Assembly (NCBI RefSeq): GCF_003058085.1
Contig: NZ_QBUD01000017.1
Span: forward strand, 18,649-82,648
Length of the DNA stretch: 64,000 nt
Source of the DNA: Yoonia sediminilitoris
Lineage (GTDB): Bacteria > Pseudomonadota > Alphaproteobacteria > Rhodobacterales > Rhodobacteraceae
Reading direction: 5' to 3'
Positions 1 to 9,385 of the stretch are shown here, one piece after another. Both the position numbers and the translations under genes were made by a program. How positions within the stretch are numbered: position 1 is the first letter of the stretch; each line of letters begins with the position of its first letter. The notes under the pieces were generated by a model. It ran no database searches. It worked only from the letters and a program-made list of their open reading frames with translations, and was not told the origin of the DNA.

Positions 1-339
1 GAGGCCGAGAAGCTTTCGCTTGCGTGTGCGCGATTGAATGTGACCGACCCGCGGGTCGCGTTTCACTGGGCCGATGCGACGGCATTTGAGGCTAATCCTG
101 CCTACGACGGGATTGTGATGAACCCACCGTTTCATACAACCCGGGCAGCTGACCATGGGCTGGGGCGCGCCTTTATTCAGGCCGCAGCGCGCCTGTTGAC
201 CCCGCAAGGCAAGCTGTGGATGGTTGCAAATCGCCATCTACCCTACGAAGGCACATTGGCTGAATCTTTTCGCAACGTGGACATGATTGCCGACAATGGT
301 GCGTTCAAGGTATTTCGCGCGACAAAGCCCCAACGCTGA
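1..339 (+). CDS. rsmC: Class I SAM-dependent methyltransferase, RsmC-like (3' part only)
   Basis: The reading frame is open from base 1 and ends at a TGA at 337-339, so only the last 112 residues are present. The NPPFH motif (codons at 121-135) is the motif IV signature of N6-adenine/N2-guanine methyltransferases. The following GRAFIQAAARLLTPQGKLWM and ANRHLPYE segments resemble RsmC, which methylates G1207 of 16S rRNA in the cytoplasm. The Rossmann SAM-binding part lies upstream of the window. The SDR at 358 starts 18 bases further on in the same direction and could be co-transcribed. RlmG or another small-subunit methyltransferase of the same fold cannot be excluded. Confidence 0.8.
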   Translation, partial: EAEKLSLACARLNVTDPRVAFHWADATAFEANPAYDGIVMNPPFHTTRAADHGLGRAFIQAAARLLTPQGKLWMVANRHLPYEGTLAESFRNVDMIADNGAFKVFRATKPQR

Positions 340-357
340 CGAACAAGGAGAACGGAC

Positions 358-1161
358 ATGTCTTTTTCCATTGCAGGCAAAACGGCCATCGTGACGGGGG
401 CGGCCAATGGTGTCGGGCTCGCCATTGGACGCCATTTCGTGAAGATGGGGGCCAATGTCGTTTTCGCCGATATGGACGAAAAGGGGCTGTGCCACGAACT
501 GGCGGACGAGGCCGGGAAAGATGAAAACGTGCGTAAGTTCGCAGGTGATCTGCGCAAGAAGCTGACGATTCGCAATCTCCTGTCCGCGACGGTTGATGCG
601 TTTGAACGGGTGGATATTCTGGTCAATGCATCGCGGCAGGTGATCACGACAGATCCGCTTGACCCTGACGATAACTCTGTCGAGGAACTGCTGCAGCAGA
701 ACACCCTGACCGCCATGCGGATGAGTCAGGCCGTTGCACGCCGCATGATCAAACAGGCTGGTGACAATCCGTCGGGTTCTATCGGGTCAATCGTGAACAT
801 CAGTTCGATTGCCGCATGTCGCGCCCATCCCGATTTGCTGGCCTATTCGGTCAGCACGGCCGCTTTGGAACAAATGACGCGCTCAATGGCGGTGGCTCTT
901 GCGGCGAATGGCATTCGGGTCAATGCCGTTGCATTCGGTAGCGTCATGAGCGCGAGCCTGAAAGGATCCTTGAAAGATCAGGACGAAACCCGCGAGGCGA
1001 TTCTCGAAAACACACCGCTGCACCGGATCGCCAGTCCGGGCGAAGTGTCGGACGCGGTGCAGTATCTTGCCTCTGATGCGTCGAACTTTGTCACCGGGCA
1101 GATTATCACAGTTGATGGGGGCCGGACCCTGATTGACCCTGCGGCGGTGTCGGCACACTGA
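358..1161 (+). CDS. SDR-family oxidoreductase with altered catalytic motif
   Basis: This is a 267-residue Rossmann protein of classical SDR size. The cofactor-binding TGAANGVG motif is at residues 13-20, with an acidic residue after beta-2 (ADMD), which suggests an NAD preference. The active-site serine region NISS is at 148-150 and the tyrosine is Y163. The residue that should be the catalytic lysine of YxxxK is threonine (Y163-S-V-S-T167). A good ribosome site (AAGGAG) precedes the ATG. The C-terminal ITVDGG motif is intact. The substrate is unknown. The enzyme may have low or altered activity, or a non-catalytic role. Confidence 0.85.
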   Translation: MSFSIAGKTAIVTGAANGVGLAIGRHFVKMGANVVFADMDEKGLCHELADEAGKDENVRKFAGDLRKKLTIRNLLSATVDAFERVDILVNASRQVITTDPLDPDDNSVEELLQQNTLTAMRMSQAVARRMIKQAGDNPSGSIGSIVNISSIAACRAHPDLLAYSVSTAALEQMTRSMAVALAANGIRVNAVAFGSVMSASLKGSLKDQDETREAILENTPLHRIASPGEVSDAVQYLASDASNFVTGQIITVDGGRTLIDPAAVSAH

Positions 1162-1548
1162 TCACTCCGGATAGGTTGCGATACATTGGCCGACGGCTTG
1201 GTCTGATGCAGCCTTGACCAGACGTTGACGTTCCAACATCGAGTTTAGCTTGTCCTGCTCGGCGTTCAGGTCAATCGCGACGGGTCGGGTTGTTGTGACA
1301 GTTTCGGTTTCATCACAGGGAAAACGGAAGGTTGATCCATCTTCATTCCGTCCGCGACAGGTCCGACTCAGCGTACGCACTTCCTGTTCTTCGACAATTG
1401 CATAGCCGCGCGCCAGATTCCCTTGGGTTTCGTTTATCAGAGCGTTCAGGATGCGTAGTTGGCTTGTGGCGTCTCTGATACATTGTTCACGGGGCGTGGC
1501 GCAGGCGGCCAGCACAACCAAAGGAAGCAAAAAGGGGATGCGGCGCAT
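1162..1548 (-). CDS. Small conserved lipoprotein of unknown function
   Basis: The protein has 128 residues and starts at the ATG ending at 1548. A longer open frame extends upstream but is antisense to hemF and was not used. The N-terminus MRRIPFLLPLVVLAACATP is a type II signal peptide with an LAAC lipobox, giving a lipidated cysteine at residue 16. The mature part has four further cysteines and a helical, Gln/Glu-rich C-terminal half. It is tail-to-tail with the SDR gene, with no bases between the stops, and divergent from hemF. I do not recognise a functional family. Confidence 0.75.
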   Translation of the reverse strand: MRRIPFLLPLVVLAACATPREQCIRDATSQLRILNALINETQGNLARGYAIVEEQEVRTLSRTCRGRNEDGSTFRFPCDETETVTTTRPVAIDLNAEQDKLNSMLERQRLVKAASDQAVGQCIATYPE

Positions 1549-1642
1549 TGTGGTCTCCGGCTGTTTGGTCTGGATCATCGTGATGGCTTCGCTATGGTGC
1601 GAAAAAACACTGTTATGCAATATCAAGTGACAAGGGGCAGGG

Positions 1643-2521
1643 ATGTCAAACGGATTTGAAGCTGAAAAGGCAAAAGCATCTGCGTGGTTTCGGACTTTGC
1701 GGGATGAGATTGTCGCAGCTTTTGAAGGGCTTGAAGACAGCCACACCGGTGAAGGGACCGCTGGTCGATTTGAAGTGACCGAAACCAAACGCGCGGCAGA
1801 TGATGGCTCTGACGCAGGCGGCGGCCTGATGTCCGTCATGCGTGGCGGGCGTGTGTTTGAAAAAGTTGGCGTGAATGTTTCCACAGTACATGGCCAGCTG
1901 GGGGCCGCCGCGCAGCAGGCAATGGCGGCGCGTGGCGTGCCGGGAATGGAAAACGACCCGCGCTTCTGGGCCTCGGGCATTTCGCTGGTTGCACATATGC
2001 AAAACCCCCATGCGCCTGCCGTGCATATGAACACCCGCATGTTCTGGACGCCCCACGCATGGTGGTTTGGCGGCGGTTCCGACCTGAACCCCTGCATCGA
2101 ATATGACGAAGACACTGCCCATTTCCACGCCACGCAAAAGGCTCATCTGGACCCCCACGGTGAAGATCTTTACCCCAAGCTCAAGGCGTGGGCTGATGAG
2201 TATTTCTATATCCCGCACCGCAACCGCGCGCGCGGTGTTGGTGGCATCTTTATGGATGATCGTTGCACCGGCGATTGGGAGGCTGATTTCAAGCTGACTC
2301 AGGATATCGGGCGCGCATTTTTGCCAGCCTATGTTCCACTGGTCGAAAAACGGCGCAATACGGCATGGTCTGATGCCGACAAAGACACGCAACTGATCCA
2401 TCGCGGCCTTTATGCAGAGTATAACCTTGTGTATGACCGGGGCACGAAATTCGGGCTGGCCACAGGCCATGATGCCAATGCCGTCTTGATGAGCCTGCCA
2501 CCACTTGCCAAGTGGGTCTAG
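1643..2521 (+). CDS. hemF: Oxygen-dependent coproporphyrinogen III oxidase
   Basis: HemF converts coproporphyrinogen III to protoporphyrinogen IX by two oxidative decarboxylations, using O2, in the cytoplasm. The 292-residue length fits the family. Diagnostic stretches are the GGGLMSVMRGG region near residue 60, HMNTRMF and WWFGGGSDLNP in the middle, GGIFMDDR near 195, and a family-typical end at LPPLAKWV. It is close to hemE and hemC, forming a loose haem cluster on both strands. The start is the ATG at 1643, preceded by AGGGGCAGGG. Confidence 0.96.
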   Translation: MSNGFEAEKAKASAWFRTLRDEIVAAFEGLEDSHTGEGTAGRFEVTETKRAADDGSDAGGGLMSVMRGGRVFEKVGVNVSTVHGQLGAAAQQAMAARGVPGMENDPRFWASGISLVAHMQNPHAPAVHMNTRMFWTPHAWWFGGGSDLNPCIEYDEDTAHFHATQKAHLDPHGEDLYPKLKAWADEYFYIPHRNRARGVGGIFMDDRCTGDWEADFKLTQDIGRAFLPAYVPLVEKRRNTAWSDADKDTQLIHRGLYAEYNLVYDRGTKFGLATGHDANAVLMSLPPLAKWV

Positions 2522-2563
2522 GACCCGCCGAACTGCACCCATTTGGCACTGCCTGCAAGGCTG

Positions 2564-2917
2564 CTATCCGGTGTCTTGGGTGGCTTTGTCATTTATTCGA
2601 ATGCGGCTCGGCTTGCCACGGGCCCCTTGGCGATCTCGCGCAGGAACATGCTGGCATATGCTAGGCGATAGTTCCAAGTTTGAGGCATCGCTGAGCATCT
2701 GTGCTGCCTTATCGGGGGCGATGTGAACCGTTATGCGGGCGATGCGAATCTCGATCAGACCATGCGGCCTTTCGATATGGGCGGGGATGCCCAATGCCGC
2801 CCGTTCTGACGCGCTTGCGCCCACCTGCGCTGTCCAGCCTACGGTCGCGATCAGAAACCCCGACCAAAGCCCGTGGAAGCCATGATAGATTAAGCGGATG
2901 GTTAGGGCAAAGGTCAC
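2564..2917 (-). CDS. Possible small hypothetical protein downstream of hemE
   Basis: A GTG-initiated frame of 117 residues lies 42 bases after the hemE stop, on the same strand. The first 80 or so residues look coding, with a possible membrane segment (WSGFLIATVGW) and an ordered RPHGLIEIRIARITVHIAP stretch. The last 35 residues look non-coding, and there is no convincing ribosome site. It may be a real but degraded gene. This is the only content I see in the 438-base gap between hemF and hemE. Confidence 0.3.
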   Translation of the reverse strand: MTFALTIRLIYHGFHGLWSGFLIATVGWTAQVGASASERAALGIPAHIERPHGLIEIRIARITVHIAPDKAAQMLSDASNLELSPSICQHVPARDRQGARGKPSRIRINDKATQDTG

Positions 2918-2959
2918 TCAGATTTGTTTGCCCGCCCTTCGCATATGATCTTGGCGAAA

Positions 2960-3994
2960 TTAGGCCCCGCGTACTGTGTCGATCATCAGTTGCACGTTTT
3001 CGGGGTCGGCATCGGGTGTGATCCCATGCCCAAGGTTAAAGATATGCGGTCCGTTCTTGAGTGCCGCACAAATGCGCCGGGTCTCTGATACCAGCGCATC
3101 GCCGCCCGTGACCATGTGCGACGACTTCAGGTTGCCCTGCACGCAACCGTCGATTTGCACATGTTCGGCAACCCAGGCTGCATCAACCCCGTCATCGACA
3201 GCCACGCAGTCCGCGCCGGTGGCAGCATGGACACCCACGTATCTTTCACCGGCCCCGCGCGGGAAGGCGATGACAGGAATGCCAGGGTGCCGCTCTTTCA
3301 ATGCGGCTGTGATCTGCTGCATGGGTTTGATAGAGAATTCTGTGAAATCATCGCCTTGCAAGGACCCGGCCCAACTGTCGAACAGCTTGACACATTCAGC
3401 ACCTGCGTCGATTTGTTTGGACAGATATTCAATGGTGCCTTCAGTGATCCGGTTGATCAACCCTTCGAACACAGGGCGGTTTTCAGCCTTTAACGCGTGG
3501 GCTGGTCCCTGATCTGGCGTGCCTTGGCCTGCAATCATATAGGTCGCCACGGTCCAGGGTGCGCCGGCAAATCCGATCAGGGTGGTTTCATCGGGTAATT
3601 CGCGCGACAGGATGCTGACCGTCTCGTAGATCGGGTTGAGCGTGTCGTGGATCGCCTCGGTAGGTTTCAACTGTGCCAGTTCATCCGCCGTCGTGATTGT
3701 GGACAAGCGCGGCCCTTCGCCGGTGACAAACCACAGGTCGGCCCCCAGCGCCTGTGGCAGCAACAAAATATCTGCAAAAAGAATCGCCGCATCAAATCCA
3801 TAGCGGCGGATTGGTTGTAACGTGACCTCTGCCGCCAGTTCAGGATTGTAGCAGAGCGATAAAAAGTCCCCGGCCTGCGCCCGCGTGGCCTTATATTCAG
3901 GCAGATAGCGCCCCGCTTGCCGCATCATCCAGATCGGAGGTGTTGGAAGCGTTTCGCCCGCAAGGGCCCGGAGGATTGTTTTTTGCTGCGCCAT
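2960..3994 (-). CDS. hemE: Uroporphyrinogen decarboxylase
   Basis: HemE removes four acetate carboxyls from uroporphyrinogen III to give coproporphyrinogen III. The 344-residue length matches the family. The signature [15 protein letters not shown] lies at residues 20-34 and the second signature [13 protein letters not shown] is near residue 143. The gene is divergent from hemC (95-base spacer) and convergent with hemF. The three genes cover separate steps of tetrapyrrole synthesis and supply haem for enzymes such as the adjacent bd oxidase. Confidence 0.97.
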   Translation of the reverse strand: MAQQKTILRALAGETLPTPPIWMMRQAGRYLPEYKATRAQAGDFLSLCYNPELAAEVTLQPIRRYGFDAAILFADILLLPQALGADLWFVTGEGPRLSTITTADELAQLKPTEAIHDTLNPIYETVSILSRELPDETTLIGFAGAPWTVATYMIAGQGTPDQGPAHALKAENRPVFEGLINRITEGTIEYLSKQIDAGAECVKLFDSWAGSLQGDDFTEFSIKPMQQITAALKERHPGIPVIAFPRGAGERYVGVHAATGADCVAVDDGVDAAWVAEHVQIDGCVQGNLKSSHMVTGGDALVSETRRICAALKNGPHIFNLGHGITPDADPENVQLMIDTVRGA

Positions 3995-4089
3995 TTATGG
4001 GTCCTTTTTCGTGTTCCTTGTGGTCCCAATTGCGGATGATCTTGTCAAGGGAGTTGTCAGGCTAGGTTGACAGGTCTAACAATCATTTC

Positions 4090-5034
4090 ATGACAGTGAA
4101 TATGCCCACACCCGCCGCACCCTTCAATATTGGCACCCGCGGATCGCCGCTTGCATTGGCGCAAGCGTACGAGACCCGCACCCGGCTGATGGCCGCCTTT
4201 GATCTGCCCCAAGAGGCGTTCAAAATCTGCGTCATCAAGGTGACTGGCGACCAGATATTGGATAAACCCCTGCGCGAAATCGATGGCAAGGGCCTTTTCA
4301 CCCGTGAGATTGAAGAGGCGCTGTTAGAGGGCACGATTGATATTGCCGTCCATTCCACCAAAGACATGCCCGTTGCCCAGCCCGCTGGTCTGGTGATGGA
4401 GACATTCCTTCCCCGCGAAGATGTTCGCGACGCCTTTGTTTCCCTGAAATACAAGAGTTTGCATGACCTGCCGGATGGTGCTGTTGTGGGCACGTCATCG
4501 ACACGCAGGCGCGCGCAACTGGCGGCAAAGTTTCCCAATTTGCAGGTCGTTGAATTCAGGGGCAATGTGCAGACCCGCCTGAAGAAACTGGCTGAAGGTG
4601 TCGCTGACGCCACATTTTTGGCGACTGCTGGCCTGCGGCGGCTGGGGATGGAAGATGTGCCCTATATGCCAATCGACGCGGAACATATGTTGCCTGCAAT
4701 CGCACAGGGCGCGATCGGTATTGAACGGCGTGTGGATGATGAACGCGCAGCAGAGATGCTTGCGGCAATCCATGATGCACCAACCGGGCACAGGCTGGCT
4801 GCGGAACGTGCGCTTCTTGCCGGACTGGACGGGTCTTGCGAAACGCCGATTGGCGGGCTGGCAGAAATAGAGGGCGGTATGTTGCGCCTGCGTGGGGAAA
4901 TCCTGCGCGGTGACGGGTCAGAGGTTCTGACCGACGATGCAACTGTGCCGTTGGCGGATGGTCCCAAGCTTGGCGCAGAAATGGCGGCCCGCCTTTTGGC
5001 GCAGGCGGGGCCGGGGTTCTTTGACCACTCTTGA
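4090..5034 (+). CDS. hemC: Hydroxymethylbilane synthase (porphobilinogen deaminase)
   Basis: HemC polymerises four porphobilinogens to hydroxymethylbilane. The protein is 314 residues, or 310 if the ATG at 4102 is used. The N-terminal GTRGSPLALAQA and internal VHSTKDMP and GTSSTRRRAQL motifs bind cofactor and substrate. The DGSCETPIGG loop carries the cysteine that holds the dipyrromethane cofactor. It is divergent from hemE. A short inverted repeat follows the stop. Confidence 0.97.
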   Translation: MTVNMPTPAAPFNIGTRGSPLALAQAYETRTRLMAAFDLPQEAFKICVIKVTGDQILDKPLREIDGKGLFTREIEEALLEGTIDIAVHSTKDMPVAQPAGLVMETFLPREDVRDAFVSLKYKSLHDLPDGAVVGTSSTRRRAQLAAKFPNLQVVEFRGNVQTRLKKLAEGVADATFLATAGLRRLGMEDVPYMPIDAEHMLPAIAQGAIGIERRVDDERAAEMLAAIHDAPTGHRLAAERALLAGLDGSCETPIGGLAEIEGGMLRLRGEILRGDGSEVLTDDATVPLADGPKLGAEMAARLLAQAGPGFFDHS

Positions 5035-5049
5035 TGCCCAAAGCGCCGC

Positions 5050-5067
5050 CTAGGGTCCTAACCCTAG
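5050..5067. terminator. Short inverted repeat between convergent hemC and FAD oxidase genes
   Basis: CTAGGGT at 5050-5056 pairs perfectly with ACCCTAG at 5061-5067 around a 4-base loop. It sits in the 29-base gap between two converging stop codons and includes the last codon of the minus-strand gene. There is no T-run, so its role as a bidirectional terminator is inferred from position. Confidence 0.4.
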
Positions 5068-6473
5068 TCTGGAATCACCTTGCCCGGATTCAATATACCT
5101 TTGGGATCAAGGGCGGCCTTGATCGCGCGCATAGCATCCAAGGCAACAGGGTCCTTGCGCCGTCGCATCGTTTCAAGTTTTGACAGGCCGATACCATGTT
5201 CGGCGCTGAATGACCCGCCGAGTTCCTGAACCACATCTTCTACGGCAGCGGTCATGGCATCATGAATGCTTGGGTCGTTGTGTTTGGTATAGGTGGTGTG
5301 GTGGATATTCCCGTCGCCCAAGTGCGCTACGATCAGTTCCCTGGCGTCGGGATCGATCGCCTTGAGCCGCGGTGTGACTGCGGCTTCGAATGCGCCAACC
5401 TTGTCGATTGGGACCGCAACATCGGTATTCACAAAAGGTCCACCCTGAAACACGATTTCTCCGGCTTGTTCGCGGCGCTCCCACATGGTGCGCCTTTGTG
5501 CTTCGTTTTGGGCAATCACAGCGTCAATGACCTTCCCGTTTTCGAGCATGTTGCCAAGAATGGCCTCCATTTTGCTGATAATCGGGATTTCGCCGGTCAG
5601 GGTAGGGGCTGCGTCATGCTCTGCCGTGGCACCGACTTCGAGAAGAATGTTTATGTCGTAGCTTTCGGCAAAGGGGGCGGTGGCACCTTTTACAAGCGCC
5701 ATGTGCCGGTCGATGTAGTTGCGCGGCATATATTCAAACGCCTCGACCGCGCCGCCGGTTTCGTCCTGAACAATGTTGAGCAGGTCAAGCGCATCATCAA
5801 GCGACGGAACCGCGACCATCGCGGTGCCATAAGCGCGCGGTTTGGGCCAAAGTTTCATGACCGCTGCGGTAATGATACCTAGTGTGCCTTCGGCCCCGAT
5901 CACCAGTTGGCGCAGGTTCAGTCCAGAGTTGTCTTTGTGCAGCGCGCTCATCAAATTCATGATGCGACCGTCTGCCATGACGACTTCGACCCCCAAACAC
6001 AGGTCGCGGGTGTTACCATAGCGAACCACATTGGACCCGCCAGCATTGGTGGACAGAACCCCACCGATCATCGCCGACCCGCGCGCCCCGAACGTGAGCG
6101 GAAAGATCAGATCGTGCGCGTCTACCGCGTCATGCAGCGTAGACAGGATGACACCGGCCCCAACCGTGGCCGTACGCCCTTTGGGGTCAATCTTTGTGAT
6201 CTGGCTGAGCCGGTCCAAGGACAGGATCAGCGCGTCGGTTCCCAAGGTCGCTCCGGTCAGGCCGGTGTGGCCAGAGACGGGCACGACGGGTGTGCCATTT
6301 TCGTTGGCGATCTTGAGCACGGCCGCGACCTGTGCTGTGTCGGCAGGGCGGAGCACGGCAAGAGGCTGACCACTGTAGGCGCCCGTCCAGTCAGTGACAT
6401 AGTCTGCTGTGTCGCCCCCTGTCAGAACATATTTTTCACCGATTGCGGCAGTGATCTGGGGCAGAACTGACAT
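5064..6473 (-). CDS. FAD-linked 2-hydroxyacid dehydrogenase (GlcD/D2HGDH-like)
   Basis: This is a 469-residue protein with an N-terminal FAD_binding_4 (PCMH) domain. That domain includes the VVPVSGHTGLTGATLG loop near residues 60-75 and a GAEGTLGIITAAVMKLWP segment near 190. A C-terminal FAD-oxidase C domain contains the AHLGDGNIHHTTY motif and the AEHGIGLSKLETM motif. These mark the family of D-lactate, D-2-hydroxyglutarate and glycolate dehydrogenases, which pass electrons to quinone or ETF. The exact substrate cannot be read from sequence. No partner glcE/glcF lies beside it, which favours a stand-alone D-2-hydroxyglutarate or D-lactate dehydrogenase. Confidence 0.9.
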   Translation of the reverse strand: MSVLPQITAAIGEKYVLTGGDTADYVTDWTGAYSGQPLAVLRPADTAQVAAVLKIANENGTPVVPVSGHTGLTGATLGTDALILSLDRLSQITKIDPKGRTATVGAGVILSTLHDAVDAHDLIFPLTFGARGSAMIGGVLSTNAGGSNVVRYGNTRDLCLGVEVVMADGRIMNLMSALHKDNSGLNLRQLVIGAEGTLGIITAAVMKLWPKPRAYGTAMVAVPSLDDALDLLNIVQDETGGAVEAFEYMPRNYIDRHMALVKGATAPFAESYDINILLEVGATAEHDAAPTLTGEIPIISKMEAILGNMLENGKVIDAVIAQNEAQRRTMWERREQAGEIVFQGGPFVNTDVAVPIDKVGAFEAAVTPRLKAIDPDARELIVAHLGDGNIHHTTYTKHNDPSIHDAMTAAVEDVVQELGGSFSAEHGIGLSKLETMRRRKDPVALDAMRAIKAALDPKGILNPGKVIPD

Positions 6474-6578
6474 GGCGACCTCTGTTAGAAGAATACTAAT
6501 GCAACAGAGGTAGAGCGGCGAGCGACAGACTTAAAGTAAGATCACTCTGTCCTCAAAGATTTTTGGAGGAGAAGGTGG

Positions 6579-6655
<77 letters not shown>

Positions 6656-6713
6656 GGACCACGAGGGACCGATTACGCAATGGGTGCAGGTGTGTCAAAC
6701 CGATTCTGCCCTC

Positions 6714-6739
6714 AAGATGGGTTAAAACTCATCTTACGG
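6714..6739. repeat. Hairpin-TTAC repeat, copy a
   Basis: AAGATGGGT and ACTCATCTT form a 9-bp stem (one G-U pair) around TAAA, followed by the ACGG tail. It lies just beyond the cydB stop codon. It shares the stem sequence, the TTACG tail and the flanking CCAGAYCG with the copy after gcrA. It could act in 3'-end protection or termination for cydAB. Confidence 0.65.
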
Positions 6740-6750
6740 TCTGGTGCCTG

Positions 6751-7761
6751 TCAGTCGTATCGCAATTCGCGCGCTTTTCCCTTGAAGATGTAATACGACA
6801 GCACGGTATATCCCATGATGGTGGGGAGCACGAAACAGGTCCCGATCAGGATGATGAACAGACTTTCGGGCGCACTTGCTGCTTCGTAGATCGTCAGCTT
6901 TTCGGGCACCACATAGGGGTAAAAGCTATATGCCATTCCGCCAAAGGCCATGACCCAGAGGGCTGTCGCGGCTACGAATGGCTTCCACGACATCCGGTCT
7001 TGCGCGTAGGGCATCTTTTGCAGCATCACCCACAGCCAGACCACCAATCCGCCCGACATAAGGGGCAACGGGGCCAGATAGAGCGCAGCGGGAAAGCTGA
7101 ACCATTTGTCGAATATCCGATCGCTGACGAATGGTGTAGCCAGTGAGATCGCCCCGATCCCGAGGACCAGCCCCCATATACCGCCTTTGGCCCAATCGAC
7201 GGCCTTGCGTTGCAGAAATTCATCGGTCTTGTGAATGACCCATGTCGCCCCGATGAAACTGTACCCGACTGCGAGGAACACGGCTGTGAGCAGGCCGAAT
7301 CCTGCATGTGCCCACGTCCAGTCCAGACCCATGACATACATTCCCAGCATGAAACCTTGTGCGAGCGCGGTCATGAGTGATCCTGCAAAGAACAGATTGT
7401 TCCAAAGCTCCTTTTGTGGCGCCGGGGCCTTGGCCCGGAATTCGAACGCGACCCCGCGCAAAATCAGGCCGATCAACATGATCGCCACTGGCAGATAGAG
7501 TGCCGTCAGGATCGCCCCATGCGCAGACGGAAACGCGACAAGCAGCAGCCCGACCGCCAGAACAAGCCAGGTCTCGTTGGCATCCCAGAACGGCCCTATC
7601 GATGCGATCATCCGGTCTTTTTCTTCGTCATCTGCGAAGGGAAACAAAAGCCCGACACCCAGGTCAAACCCATCCAAAATCACATAGATCAGAATGGATA
7701 GCCCCATAAGGGCAGCAAAGACGAAGGGTAGCCAAACGGCGGGATCTCCGAAATAGTACAT
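6751..7761 (-). CDS. cydB: Cytochrome bd-type quinol oxidase subunit II
   Basis: CydB is the second membrane subunit of the bd oxidase, which oxidises quinol and reduces O2 to water. It has 336 residues and about eight to nine hydrophobic helices. The N-terminal ILIYVILDGFDLGVGLLFPF and the adjacent FWDANETWLV motif are highly typical. It starts 5 bases after the cydA stop, so the pair is translated together. No cydX-like small ORF and no cydDC follow. Confidence 0.95.
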   Translation of the reverse strand: MYYFGDPAVWLPFVFAALMGLSILIYVILDGFDLGVGLLFPFADDEEKDRMIASIGPFWDANETWLVLAVGLLLVAFPSAHGAILTALYLPVAIMLIGLILRGVAFEFRAKAPAPQKELWNNLFFAGSLMTALAQGFMLGMYVMGLDWTWAHAGFGLLTAVFLAVGYSFIGATWVIHKTDEFLQRKAVDWAKGGIWGLVLGIGAISLATPFVSDRIFDKWFSFPAALYLAPLPLMSGGLVVWLWVMLQKMPYAQDRMSWKPFVAATALWVMAFGGMAYSFYPYVVPEKLTIYEAASAPESLFIILIGTCFVLPTIMGYTVLSYYIFKGKARELRYD

Positions 7762-7766
7762 GTTGC

Positions 7767-9155
7767 TTACTCCGCAGGCATGGCGTTTGGTTGTTGGCGC
7801 GGTGTCGGCGCGACAGGGGTTCCGATGTCTTCACCCCTGGACATTTTCCGCGCCAGATAGAAGATCACGTAGATGTAGGCCGACAGTAGCAACAGATAGA
7901 CGACCATGTAGGCGATGAAGGTTGACAGCACCATTGGTGCGGGCACGTCTGCGACCGCCTGCTTTGTCGTCATCACCCCTTGAACAAGCCATGGCTGGCG
8001 TCCGATTTCAGTCGTGTACCAGCCTGCGAGGGTGGCCAGCCAGCCGCTGAAGCTCATCCCGACAAGCGCATAGAGCATCGGCTTGGGCAATCCTTCGACG
8101 CCGCGTTTGCGCCGCAACATCATGGCGGACGCTGCCCAACTTATCACTAACATCGCCATCCCTGTCCCGACCATCACACGGAACGACCAGAACACGGGGG
8201 CCACGCGCGGGTGTAGGATTTCACCCTCCTCAGATACAAAGTCGTTCAGCCCCTTGATTTCTCCGTCCCATTCATGGGTCAGGATGAAAGACGCCAGATT
8301 GGGAATGCCGATTTCATAGTGGTTCGTGCGGGCCTCATCATCGGGAATCGCAAAGAGCAACAACGGCACGTTGCCCCCGGTTTCCCAGTGCCCTTCCATG
8401 GCGGCCACTTTGGCTGGCTGATATTCCTTGGTGTTCAGACCATGCATGTCACCCACGAGAATTTGTACCGGGATCAGCAAGGCCGCCGCATAAATCGCTG
8501 TCTTTAGCGCGACGCGCACGCCTTGTGTCTTGCCGCCGATCAACCAGCGGAAAGCGCTGACGCCTGCGATCAGGAAGCTGCAGGTGAGGAAGCTGGCCAG
8601 CACCATATGGCCGAAACGGTAGGGCATGGACGGGTTGAAAATAATCTCTGACCAGTCCGTTGCATGGGCAACCCCGTCAATCATTTCAAAGCCTTGCGGC
8701 GTGTGCATCCATGAATTCAACACGATAATCCAGAAGGCCGACATCATCGTGCCAAAGGCAACAAGGAAGGTCGCTGTTGTATGCAGCCATGCAGGCACGC
8801 GGGACGCGCCGAACAACATGATCCCAAGAAAGACGGCTTCGAGGAAGAACGCAGTCATGATCTCGTAGGCAAGCAGTGGCCCCGCGATATTGCCGACCGT
8901 TTCCATGAAACCGGGCCAGTTGGTGCCAAACTGGAACGACATGGTGATGCCGGACACAACACCCATGGCAAAGGACAGTGCAAAGACTTTTACCCAGAAG
9001 CGATAGGCCTCCATCCATTTTTCCTGACCGGTCATGTTGAACCGCACGCGGAAGAACAAAAGCGCCCAACCAAGCGCGATCGTGATTGTTGGAAACAGGA
9101 TGTGGAAAGAGATATTCGCCGCAAATTGCATGCGCGATAAGATAAGCGTGTCCAT
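7767..9155 (-). CDS. cydA: Cytochrome bd-type quinol oxidase subunit I, cyanide-insensitive (CioA) type
   Basis: CydA carries haems b558, b595 and d and the quinol site. At 462 residues it belongs to the short-Q-loop group. The N-terminal QFAANISFHILFP gives the high-spin haem ligand histidine. FSFAMGVVSGITMSFQFGTN and GWYTTEIGRQPW are the family signatures; the latter lies in the quinol-facing loop region. The short Q-loop is typical of CIO-type oxidases, which function at low O2 or in the presence of cyanide or sulfide. The upstream spacer (9156-9385) shows only a half TTGAT site and no clear FNR box. Confidence 0.93.
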   Translation of the reverse strand: MDTLILSRMQFAANISFHILFPTITIALGWALLFFRVRFNMTGQEKWMEAYRFWVKVFALSFAMGVVSGITMSFQFGTNWPGFMETVGNIAGPLLAYEIMTAFFLEAVFLGIMLFGASRVPAWLHTTATFLVAFGTMMSAFWIIVLNSWMHTPQGFEMIDGVAHATDWSEIIFNPSMPYRFGHMVLASFLTCSFLIAGVSAFRWLIGGKTQGVRVALKTAIYAAALLIPVQILVGDMHGLNTKEYQPAKVAAMEGHWETGGNVPLLLFAIPDDEARTNHYEIGIPNLASFILTHEWDGEIKGLNDFVSEEGEILHPRVAPVFWSFRVMVGTGMAMLVISWAASAMMLRRKRGVEGLPKPMLYALVGMSFSGWLATLAGWYTTEIGRQPWLVQGVMTTKQAVADVPAPMVLSTFIAYMVVYLLLLSAYIYVIFYLARKMSRGEDIGTPVAPTPRQQPNAMPAE

Positions 9156-9385
9156 TTTGCCCTCTGTATGAAAAGCAGATTAACTTGTTATCAAAGTATT
9201 TAGCGCGTCTGGGCGTAATGTCAGGGGGTGCGACAGCACAGCGCGATTGCCTTGTAGCTGCAGATTTGACGACAATTTTGTTCGTTATTTCAAAGCCTGG
9301 GACATCCATTCATGCCGGGGCTTGCGCGACCCTTGTTCGTCGTCGTTCCCGCATGCACGACGCGCTGGCCAACATGGCCGATGTG

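Noticed and set aside
1549..2133. Long minus-strand extension of the small lipoprotein frame
   Set aside because: It runs antisense through hemF. The lipobox signal peptide at 1548 gives a clear start, so the upstream part is a shadow.
1646..2542. 298-codon minus-strand frame opposite hemF
   Set aside because: It lies entirely antisense to a well-supported enzyme gene and its product has no recognisable motif.
9178..9200. FNR/ANR box before cydA
   Set aside because: Only one TTGAT half-site is present; the second half does not match ATCAA.
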